Shown piece by piece: positions 27,788 to 36,279 of a stretch of DNA of 64,000 bases. Where the stretch lies: assembly GCF_014698845.1 (NCBI RefSeq), contig NZ_JACJTV010000003.1:124001-188000 (forward strand), given 5' to 3'. The translations under genes were made by a program, and so were the position numbers. The stretch comes from Coleofasciculus sp. FACHB-1120. GTDB taxonomy: Bacteria; Cyanobacteriota; Cyanobacteriia; Cyanobacteriales; FACHB-T130. The notes beneath the pieces are model-generated. The model did no database searches, was not told where the DNA came from, and saw only the letters and a list, made by a program, of their open reading frames with translations. How positions within the stretch are numbered: the stretch's first letter is position 1; each line of letters opens with the position of its first letter.

Positions 27788-28675
27788 ATGACAAAGACCG
27801 CATGGGTGTTTCCTGGGCAAGGTTCCCAGGCAATCGGAATGGGAGTAGATTTATTAGACTTGCCAGAGGCGAAGGCTAAGTTTGAGCAAGCCGAGCAAAT
27901 TTTAGGCTGGTCTGTACCAGAAATCTGTCAGAGTCAGGAAGATAAATTATCCCGCACTCTTTATACCCAGCCCAGCCTGTATGTGGTAGAAAGCATTTTG
28001 GCGGATCGAATGCAAGCTGGGAGACATCAACCTAACCTCGTTGCCGGTCACAGCCTGGGAGAATACGTCGCTCTCTATGTCGCCGGTGTTTTTGACTTTG
28101 AGGCTGGGTTGCGCCTGGTCAAACGTCGGGCAGAGTTTATGGATAGCGCATCCGATGGCATGATGGCGGCTCTGATTGGGTTTGACCGCGAACAGCTAGA
28201 ACAACAAATTCAGCAGACGCCTGACGTTGTATTAGCCAACGACAACAGTTCTGCTCAAGTCGTCGTCTCTGGAACCCCGAAAGCGGTGGAGGCAGTGCTA
28301 AGCCAGGTAAAGGTAAAGCGCGTTGTCCGCTTAAATGTTTCAGGAGCCTTTCACTCGCCCTTAATGGCGGAAGCCGCCGCTGAGTTCCAGGCAGTTTTAG
28401 AGTCAGTTCCGTTTAATTCTGCTCAAGTGCCAGTACTGTCAAATGTGGAACCTGTCCCCTGTGTGGACGCTGATATTTTAAAAGAGCGCCTCATCCGTCA
28501 GATGACCGGCTCGGTGCGGTGGCGAGAAATTTCTCTAGAATTGCCAGTACAAGGAATTTCGCAGGTTGTGGAAATTGGGCCAGGGAAAGTTCTCACGGGT
28601 TTAATTAAACGAACTTGCCCCGATTTAACCTTAGAAAACGTGGGTAGTGTTGCAGAGTTGCCGAACTCAAAATAA
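27788..28675 (+). CDS. fabD: Malonyl-CoA:ACP transacylase
   Basis: FabD loads malonyl groups from CoA onto acyl carrier protein for chain elongation. Hallmarks are FPGQGSQAIGMG at the start, Ser89 in AGHSLGEYVAL (nucleophile), Arg in KRRAEFM, and His189 in GAFHSPLM (base). Length 295 is normal. ATG 27788 begins in the final repeat of an ATTACCAATGACCA run, so the translation signal is unusual: no AG-rich element stands in front. It belongs to the plsX-fabH-fabD-plsC series. Acting in the cytosol, it supplies malonyl-ACP for FabH upstream. Confidence 0.96.
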   Translation: MTKTAWVFPGQGSQAIGMGVDLLDLPEAKAKFEQAEQILGWSVPEICQSQEDKLSRTLYTQPSLYVVESILADRMQAGRHQPNLVAGHSLGEYVALYVAGVFDFEAGLRLVKRRAEFMDSASDGMMAALIGFDREQLEQQIQQTPDVVLANDNSSAQVVVSGTPKAVEAVLSQVKVKRVVRLNVSGAFHSPLMAEAAAEFQAVLESVPFNSAQVPVLSNVEPVPCVDADILKERLIRQMTGSVRWREISLELPVQGISQVVEIGPGKVLTGLIKRTCPDLTLENVGSVAELPNSK

Positions 28676-28794
28676 AGTCCAGCGACAGCGACAGCGCACG
28701 AGAGTGAGAGAATGGAAAAATTCTCTCCTTCCCTCATTAGCCAGGGAAGGGGAAAAATCAGACAAGGTGGTTAAAGGTTTACAGCGAGAGTACG

Positions 28795-29454
28795 GTGGAT
28801 AGCGAATTATCTAATTTGGGCAGAAGCCGCGAGCCTGTTTCGAGTTTAGTTCTATACCATCTGTTTAAGTGGTCAGTGGTCAGCCCCGTGCTTCATGCTT
28901 ACCTGCGAGGTCGGATTTATGGGTGTGAACATGTGCCTCCATTGGGACCGCTTCTAGTGGTTAGCAATCATGCCAGTGATTTTGATCCGCCGATTTTGTC
29001 CTGCTGCGTGCGACGACCCGTCGCCTATATGGCGAAGGAAGAACTGTTTCGAGTCCCAGTTTTGAAGCAGGCAATTAAGTTGTATGGTGCTTATCCGGTG
29101 AAGCGAGGTTCGGCAGACCGGAGTGCAATTCGTTCGGCGCTGACTCTCCTAGAGGAAGGATGGGCGGTTGGTCTCTTTTTGCAAGGAACGCGAACGCCAG
29201 ACGCCCGGATTTCAGACCCTAAGCTAGGTGCCGCGCTGATTGCCGCCAAGGCGAAGGTGCCGCTGCTGCCCGTTAGTTTGTGGGGTACGGAAGCGATTTT
29301 CAAGAAAGGGTCGCTGGTTCCGCGTCCGGTGCCAGTAACGGTGCGGATTGGTCAGGTAGTTGATCCTCCTAATTCAACAGACCGGGATGAGTTACAGGCA
29401 GTAACGCAAAAATGCGCGACAGCGATTCATGCGTTGCACGATTTAGGTCGTTGA
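28795..29454 (+). CDS. plsC: 1-acylglycerol-3-phosphate acyltransferase-like protein
   Basis: PlsC acylates lysophosphatidic acid at sn-2 to make phosphatidic acid at the membrane. The HX4D motif is present in SNHASDFDPP (His59, Asp64), as are a YPVKRG motif and LLPVSLWGTE. The acceptor-site motif normally read as FPEGTR is FLQGTR here: Gln130 replaces the Glu. The start is GTG 28795 (MDSELSN when initiated); no ATG alternative lies near. Length 219 is short but within the family. It follows fabD by 119 bases and completes the acyl-lipid gene series. Chemistry is likely retained, because the catalytic His/Asp pair is intact, but the Gln may alter acceptor binding. Confidence 0.85.
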   Translation: MDSELSNLGRSREPVSSLVLYHLFKWSVVSPVLHAYLRGRIYGCEHVPPLGPLLVVSNHASDFDPPILSCCVRRPVAYMAKEELFRVPVLKQAIKLYGAYPVKRGSADRSAIRSALTLLEEGWAVGLFLQGTRTPDARISDPKLGAALIAAKAKVPLLPVSLWGTEAIFKKGSLVPRPVPVTVRIGQVVDPPNSTDRDELQAVTQKCATAIHALHDLGR

Positions 29455-29636
29455 CGGATTTCAAATTATAAGATTTTCTCGACGAAATTAAAACGTTGGG
29501 ATGATGTACTTACAGTTGCGCTTTCAGTAGGATTAGGTTATTCCAAATCTGTCTGAATATGCGGCTATTGCTTCATTCAATAAAGAAATGAGTCAATCAG
29601 CTGGATTCTGTATTCAATCATCATCCCAAAAAGAAA

Positions 29637-30686
29637 ATGAGCGAACCTTCTGCCAAGTATCTTTTGCAGCGACTGAACAATTTGGCATTGGTTAGATTTT
29701 TGCTTTTCGTTGCTTCTGGTTGGGCTTTTGTAAAAATTTTAGCTTACTTTGAAACAGTTATTGTCATTTTTACATTTGCAGCTATTGTTGCTTTTCTACT
29801 GAGTTATCCCGTGCGATCGCTAAATCGCTTTTTGCCACACGGTGTAGCCGTTACTGTGGTCTTTTTTATAGGGATGATAGTAATCGCTAGTCTTACTGTC
29901 ACAGTTGGCTTAACCGTTGTATCGCAAGGTCAACAATTAATTTCTAGTTTAACGACTTTTTTCAATTCTTTAATTCCTCTGGCTTATCAAATAGAAAAAT
30001 ATTTTTTAAGATTTAATGTTCAAGTGAACTTGAGCATAATTCAAGAAGAATTTCAAAATCAAATTATCTCATCGCTGGGGTTTGGAATCGGTTATAGCTT
30101 AACAACAATACAAGCCTTTTTTGCTAATTTTCTTAATTTGATATTAATTGCCGTTATTTCTTTTTTCATGCTGCTAGATGGAGAAAAACTTTGGAAGCTT
30201 ATTCTTAAATTTGTTCCCGCGCATTTACAAAATAGATTTACCCTCGTAATTCAACGCAAGTTTCTCGGATTTTTTAGAGGACAGATGCTTTTATGTTTAT
30301 TTCTGACTACTACTACTTTTTCGGTTTTCTTAGTTTTAAATGTACCGTTTCCATTACTCCTGGCAATTATTGCTGGATTATTCGATTTAATCCCTGGGAT
30401 TGGAGCTACTTTAGGGGTTGGTATCGTTTTTGTTATTTTATTGTCTCAGAGTGTTTGGTTAGCCATTAGAGTAGTAGTGGTTTGTATCATTATCCAGCAG
30501 TTGCAAGACAATTTTATCGCACCTCGGATCATGCAAAATTCACTTAATATTAATCCAGTTATCGTATTTCTTGCCTTGCTAGTAGGCGCTAGAGTAGCAG
30601 GATTACTCGGAATTTTTATTGCAATTCCGATTACTGGAGTCCTTGTCAGTTTATTTGAAATTGATGAAATGAAAGCAGAATCTTAG
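29637..30686 (+). CDS. AI-2E family (PerM-like) membrane protein
   Basis: This is an inner-membrane protein of the AI-2E transporter family, which includes the E. coli quorum-signal exporter TqsA and the permease-like PerM; substrates of most members are unknown. The order of helices is characteristic: two N-terminal TM pairs (VRFLLFVASGWAFVKIL; VIVIFTFAAIVAFLLSYPV), a central soluble stretch with LISSLTTFFNSL, then C-terminal TM segments including LLAIIAGLFDLIPGIGATLG, the family signature, and a final FIAIPITGVLVSLFEI. Length 349 is normal. It is AT-richer than its neighbours. ATG 29637 follows an AAAAAGAAA tract. It stands alone, about 180 bases after plsC. Confidence 0.88.
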   Translation: MSEPSAKYLLQRLNNLALVRFLLFVASGWAFVKILAYFETVIVIFTFAAIVAFLLSYPVRSLNRFLPHGVAVTVVFFIGMIVIASLTVTVGLTVVSQGQQLISSLTTFFNSLIPLAYQIEKYFLRFNVQVNLSIIQEEFQNQIISSLGFGIGYSLTTIQAFFANFLNLILIAVISFFMLLDGEKLWKLILKFVPAHLQNRFTLVIQRKFLGFFRGQMLLCLFLTTTTFSVFLVLNVPFPLLLAIIAGLFDLIPGIGATLGVGIVFVILLSQSVWLAIRVVVVCIIIQQLQDNFIAPRIMQNSLNINPVIVFLALLVGARVAGLLGIFIAIPITGVLVSLFEIDEMKAES

Positions 30687-30771
30687 AGGGATGTTTAGAG
30701 GCATCTCATGAGGAGTATCAGCTTCTATAAAATAGATTAAAATAAAATTTGCTGAAATCAAAAAAATAAAA

Positions 30772-31074
30772 ATGCAGGGTTTAAGAGAAGAATTAGCAGA
30801 ATTGATCGATGAGGCTGAGTGGAACTGGTTGATGCCTCATGCGGAACGGGAGGCTGTGGTTATCGTATCTCAAGAGCTGGACTTGCTGGATGTAGGGGTA
30901 GCGATCGCAAATGATGATGTTTCCTCTGTACAACACTGGATTAGCGAACAATTGATTTACAAGCCTTCCGAAGAGCAGAAACAAGATTGGAACAATAACC
31001 GAAACAAGCGGTTCAGCGCTTTGATCGTGTCGCCTTATGTTTTGGTAAAAGAAACGGCGACAATTGCTGCTTAA
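30772..31074 (+). CDS. DUF2288 family protein
   Basis: A small soluble protein (100 residues) of a family found in cyanobacteria and some proteobacteria, without known function. The characteristic blocks are LIDEAEWNWLMPHAEREAVV, VSQELDLLDVGVAIANDDV and WISEQLIYKPSEEQ, and the segment RFSALIVSPYVLVKE closes it. No metal or catalytic signature stands out. ATG 30772 is the first start, behind an A-rich leader. Its last 62 bases overlap the 3' end of the convergent ydcF-like gene, so both stop codons lie inside the partner gene. Confidence 0.85.
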   Translation: MQGLREELAELIDEAEWNWLMPHAEREAVVIVSQELDLLDVGVAIANDDVSSVQHWISEQLIYKPSEEQKQDWNNNRNKRFSALIVSPYVLVKETATIAA

Positions 31075-31690
31075 TCTGATTGGATGACTGACCGAGGGTG
31101 GCTCCCGTATAGCCGGTAGTCACCCAAAGCATAGCTCTGGCTCCATCCCGAATTGATTTCTCAATCGGTTCCTGCGGTATCCCTGAAGGCACAACAACCG
31201 GCTTCAGAGTAATGCCCCGGCTGCCTAGAACAATCTCTCCAATTACCCTGGCGCGGCGCATATGATAGTCAGAGGTAATTAAATAGATGCTAGTGATCCC
31301 AAGACTCTGCAACTCATCAACCAGTGTCGTGAAGTTCGTAACCGTATCCACCGCCTGATAGTCCAAACGCAGGCGACGCGGGCCAACTCCAGCCTTAGCA
31401 AAAACCCTTTGAACGTAAGCTTTGTTAGTGCTACCTGAAGAAACCCAGATGGGCAAATTTGAATGCTGACGAGCCATTGCGGCTGCCAACTTCTCTCGCT
31501 CCAAGGCTGAAGTAGAGCCGCCCAAAACTAACATTGCCTGGGGTTTGACCTGGCTTTTTTCAACTTCCTTGTATCCAAACCACAGCGCCACAGGTAAAGC
31601 TAGTATTAGGAGCCGAGAATATCTACTTTTAGAGCGTGAAGGCTTGGAAAATAAGTGTTTTTGTCGGCTAGGACCAATTTTCAGGATCAT
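31013..31690 (-). CDS. YdcF family (DUF218) membrane-anchored protein
   Basis: This DUF218/YdcF protein is of the SanA/ElyC type, linked in E. coli to envelope integrity and vancomycin tolerance. Residues about 25-45 are a single TM helix (LLILALPVALWFGY), so the fold faces the periplasm. The DUF218 Rossmann-like core follows: AMLVLGGSTSALEREKLAA, PIWVSSGSTNKAYVQRVFA, VDTVTNFTTLVDEL and YLITSDYHMRRARVIGEI, with the conserved Asp and Arg. ATG 31690 is the better start; an adjacent TTG would add only one residue. The C-terminus overlaps DUF2288 on the other strand by 62 bases. Upstream lies tRNA-Arg. Confidence 0.87.
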   Translation of the reverse strand: MILKIGPSRQKHLFSKPSRSKSRYSRLLILALPVALWFGYKEVEKSQVKPQAMLVLGGSTSALEREKLAAAMARQHSNLPIWVSSGSTNKAYVQRVFAKAGVGPRRLRLDYQAVDTVTNFTTLVDELQSLGITSIYLITSDYHMRRARVIGEIVLGSRGITLKPVVVPSGIPQEPIEKSIRDGARAMLWVTTGYTGATLGQSSNQIKQQLSPFLLPKHKATRSKR

Positions 31691-31833
31691 CAATCAATTG
31701 AAAAAGCCGTGTTTACATGGGAAGCGATACGCACGAAGCGCGATCGCTAACTTGCGAAAATTCTCTATTCCAGCTAGCGTCCACGTAGATACACTCCACT
31801 GGGCGACTAACTGTTTTAGAGAGTAACAGACAA

Positions 31834-31907
31834 CGGGACTGGCCAGGCTCGAACCGGCGACCTAGCGCTTAGGAGGCGCTCGCTCTATCCAACTGAGCTA
31901 CAGCCCC
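31834..31907 (-). tRNA. trnR(CCU): tRNA-Arg (anticodon CCU)
   Basis: A full cloverleaf is read on the minus strand: acceptor GGGGCTG with CAGTCCC, D-arm GCTC/GAGC, anticodon stem AGCGC/GCGCT with loop CTCCTAA (anticodon CCT, reading AGG codons), and a T-arm with TTCGAGC. The discriminator is G and no CCA is encoded, as usual in cyanobacteria. It lies alone between the ydcF-like and tocopherol cyclase genes. Confidence 0.95.
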
Positions 31908-31956
31908 AATTCTAAGGCGATCATAGCAGCCCAAGGGCAGCATTACCCAGTTGAAT

Positions 31957-33338
<1,382 letters not shown>

Positions 33339-34835
33339 TTATGTAATCGTCGTGCGTAGAGTGTCCGCAGGATCTTGAGCTTGAAGTGGCTCAGGCGTTG
33401 AGGTTTGAATGGTTTCCTCATCAATTCGAGTCCACTCGGTATGGAAGAAGCCTGCTTTATCAACGCGCTCGTAGGTGTGGGCACCAAAGTAGTCTCGCTG
33501 AGCTTGGGTGAGATTTTGCGGTAAGCGATCGCGTCGGTAACTATCGAAATAATCTAGCGACGCGCTGAATGCCGGAACTGGAATTCCTAGCTTCGCCGAC
33601 TGCGCCAATACCTCCCGCCAAGCATCCTGGCGATCCAAAATTGTCTGCTTAAACTCAGGAGCCAGCAGCAAATTAGGCAACTCTGGATTTTCCTTGAAAG
33701 CAGATTTAATCTTATTCAAGAACCTGGCTCGAATAATACAACCACCCTTCCAAATGCGGGCAGTTTCGCTCAAATTCAGGTCATACGAATAAGCCTTCGA
33801 CGCCGCACTCAATAACGCCATCCCTTGAGCGTAAGAGCAAATCTTCGAGCAATAGAGAGCATCACGGATTTGGTTAATGAAGGTTTTGGGATCTCCCTCA
33901 TACTTGCCGGTTGGACCCATTAACACCTCCGAAGCAGCCACTCGCTCCTTCTTAAAGGCAGACATGATCCGGGCATTCACCGCTGCTGTCATCGTCGGAA
34001 TAGAGATCCCCAATTCCAGCGCACTCTGTACCGTCCAGCGCCCTGTACCTTTCTGCCCAGCTGCATCTAGAATCACATCGACCAGAGGCTGACGAGTATC
34101 GGGGTCAGTGTAATTGAAGATATCCGCTGTAATCTCAATCAAATAAGAATCGAGTTCTTCGGTAGTATTCCATTCGGCAAATACTTCATGCAGTTGGGTA
34201 GCATCTAGCCCCAACGCAGTCTTGAGCAAGTCGTATGCTTCTGCAATCAGCTGCATATCGCCGTACTCAATGCCATTGTGTACCATCTTGACGTAGTGAC
34301 CGGCACCCGCAGGGCCGATATAGCTCACACAGGGGCCATCATCCACCTGAGCCGAAATTTTCGTCAAAATTGGCTCCAGATACTCATAGGAGCTTTTCGT
34401 CCCTCCCGGCATCAGGCTAGGGCCATTCAGCGCTCCTTCTTCACCTCCACTGACGCCCATCCCGATAAATCTGAACCCAGACGGCTCTAATTCGCGGGTG
34501 CGGCGAGCAGTATCATCAAACAAGGAGTTGCCACCATCAATAATGATGTCACCCTCTTCCAGTAGTGGTCTGAGCTGGTTAATCACCGCATCTACCGGCG
34601 CACCCGCTTTCACCATAATCAGGATTTTGCGAGGACGTTCTAAGGATTCGACAAAATCTTCAATGGAATAGGCAGCATAGACATTTTTGCCCTGTGCTCG
34701 TTCAGCCATAAAGGCATCCGTTTTTTCTGGCGTGCGATTATAGACGGAAATGGGGAATCCATTACGCTCCACATTCAGCGCCAAGTTCTCGCCCATGACC
34801 GCCAAACCAATCACACCAAAGCTCTGCTGTGTCAT
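33339..34835 (-). CDS. gnd: 6-phosphogluconate dehydrogenase, decarboxylating
   Basis: Gnd oxidises and decarboxylates 6-phosphogluconate to ribulose 5-phosphate with NADP+, in the oxidative pentose-phosphate route that provides NADPH in the dark. The N-terminal Rossmann fold has [16 protein letters not shown] and YNRTPEK. Substrate binding is seen in [20 protein letters not shown], and the catalytic Lys is in [17 protein letters not shown]. The C-terminal dimerisation tail is complete. At 498 residues it is the long, dimeric form. The frame extends to TTG 34844, but ATG 34835 ([11 protein letters not shown]) is the conventional start. No zwf/opcA neighbour is present. Confidence 0.95.
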   Translation of the reverse strand: MTQQSFGVIGLAVMGENLALNVERNGFPISVYNRTPEKTDAFMAERAQGKNVYAAYSIEDFVESLERPRKILIMVKAGAPVDAVINQLRPLLEEGDIIIDGGNSLFDDTARRTRELEPSGFRFIGMGVSGGEEGALNGPSLMPGGTKSSYEYLEPILTKISAQVDDGPCVSYIGPAGAGHYVKMVHNGIEYGDMQLIAEAYDLLKTALGLDATQLHEVFAEWNTTEELDSYLIEITADIFNYTDPDTRQPLVDVILDAAGQKGTGRWTVQSALELGISIPTMTAAVNARIMSAFKKERVAASEVLMGPTGKYEGDPKTFINQIRDALYCSKICSYAQGMALLSAASKAYSYDLNLSETARIWKGGCIIRARFLNKIKSAFKENPELPNLLLAPEFKQTILDRQDAWREVLAQSAKLGIPVPAFSASLDYFDSYRRDRLPQNLTQAQRDYFGAHTYERVDKAGFFHTEWTRIDEETIQTSTPEPLQAQDPADTLRTTIT

Positions 34836-35066
34836 AAGATTCAATGTTCAACTCTGCAATGCTTTTGAACAGTTGCTTTTCCTTCAGAGTAGCCCGATAT
34901 CCTGAAAGTTTTCCCTAAAGAAGATATTAAGAGTCGCAAAAGTAGTACAGCCTCCTTCACCGAAGAATCAACAATTGAAACAGCAGATTTAGTTTTTATT
35001 TGTATCTAAGTCAACAATCTCAAGCAAAATTGAAACATAGACACAAGTATTTGGAGCATCCACGAA

Positions 35067-35978
35067 ATGCTGGCATATATCCTAGCGATCGCTGTTGCAG
35101 TCGGTAGCTTCGCCCTTTACATGGCGGCTTTCTTTTTCCCCGAAGTACACCGAAAGAGTGATTTTATCTGGAGTGGGGTGGGATTGTTCTATGCCCTGGT
35201 TTTATGGGTGTGTGCTGGACGCATCACCGGCGGTGTACTGCTAGGTCAAATCGCTAGCGTAGCGCTAGTTGGTTGGTTAGGTTGGGAAACCCTGACATTA
35301 CGACGAAGTCTTACCCCCGCAGCCCAGCAAACTGAGATTCCGAGTCCTGAAGCATTGCAGGAAAAACTGACCAATTTATCCATACCGCAGCGGATAACCA
35401 GTCTATTTGCAAATCTCAAGGACAAAGCTCAGCAGACGGCAAGTAAAGTTACTCAGAGCAAACCAGGCACTGGAACACCCCAACCAGGAGCATCCAAGAC
35501 GACAGAACCTGCGCCAGCCACTGACACCGGAAAACCCCGTGTCACCATGCTGGATAACCGGAAACCGGATGAAGATGAGGATGAAACGGTGTTACTCAAT
35601 CAACCACCCGTTCCATCCACACCCTCCCAACCCAAAGTGGTATCCACCCCCTCTCAAGAAAGTGCCCAAGACCGAGACTTAGATGACTTGGAACCCCCTG
35701 CATCTGTGGAAGCAGCCACTATAGGGGACACAGTCATAACAGCACCAGAGACTGCCCCATCATTACCCTCAGAGTCGGAGGCTAACCCAGAAAACTTACC
35801 CGAACCAGTTCGCCCGAACCCCCCCGACCCCGAACTGGTAGAAGCTGCTCTAGAAGATGCTGAAGAAAAGCACATTCCGGCTTCACCGCCAGAACCAGCC
35901 CATGAAGAAACGAGTGACTCGGTAAGTGCAACAGAGCAGGCAAATCAGCCGTTAGAAAATCCACCCAACCCAACTTAA
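35067..35978 (+). CDS. Ycf66 family protein
   Basis: Ycf66 is a membrane protein conserved in cyanobacteria and some plastids, without a settled function. The N-terminal 75 residues contain three hydrophobic helices: MLAYILAIAVAVGSFALYMAAFF, WSGVGLFYALVLWVCAG and GQIASVALVGWLGWETL, the family core. The remaining 200 or so residues are a Pro/Glu/Thr-rich, acidic, probably disordered tail with repeated VSTPSQ and PEPxRP motifs. ATG 35067 is the only sensible start. It is divergent from gnd (about 230-base shared promoter region) and is followed by a long gap before ileS. Confidence 0.87.
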   Translation: MLAYILAIAVAVGSFALYMAAFFFPEVHRKSDFIWSGVGLFYALVLWVCAGRITGGVLLGQIASVALVGWLGWETLTLRRSLTPAAQQTEIPSPEALQEKLTNLSIPQRITSLFANLKDKAQQTASKVTQSKPGTGTPQPGASKTTEPAPATDTGKPRVTMLDNRKPDEDEDETVLLNQPPVPSTPSQPKVVSTPSQESAQDRDLDDLEPPASVEAATIGDTVITAPETAPSLPSESEANPENLPEPVRPNPPDPELVEAALEDAEEKHIPASPPEPAHEETSDSVSATEQANQPLENPPNPT

Positions 35979-36279
35979 AAATAAAGGTTAGGAGGAGAAT
36001 GAGCCGCAAAGCTGGTGTATGTCGTGAAGGAAGCAGCGGAAGGGATAGCAGCCCTAACGCTTTGTGAAGGCGAGATCCCCGACTTCGAGAGAGAAGTTGG
36101 GGATCTTAAGGGCTGGCATCTCCCAACTAAAATCAGATTGCGATCGCGGCTTATTCCATTTTCTTGCTTTGTGTTCTGTGCATCTTTGTGGTTTAGTTTT
36201 TCCGCCACAACTTGAAGAGATTGCGATTTGTAACCGATAATGATTGAAAGAGGACTCAATCATTTCTCGGCATTAAACT
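35979..36279. other. Intergenic region, ycf66-like / ileS
   Basis: 301 bases. After an AGGAGGAGAATGA stretch (35990-36002) that starts no meaningful ORF, it holds a dispersed hairpin at 36073-36105 and a HIP1 site at 36141. The ileS start is GTG 36280. I see no T-box or other leader structure. Confidence 0.5.
36073..36105. repeat. Dispersed AGATCCCCG hairpin, copy 2
   Basis: AGATCCCCGACTTC (36073-36086) pairs with GAAGTTGGGGATCT (36092-36105) over a 5-nt loop. It shares both arms with the copy at 23648-23679, apart from a few substitutions. Confidence 0.7.

Noticed and set aside
35979-36279. T-box leader for ileS
   Set aside because: No T-box bulge sequence or specifier loop is recognisable, and T-boxes are not expected in cyanobacteria.
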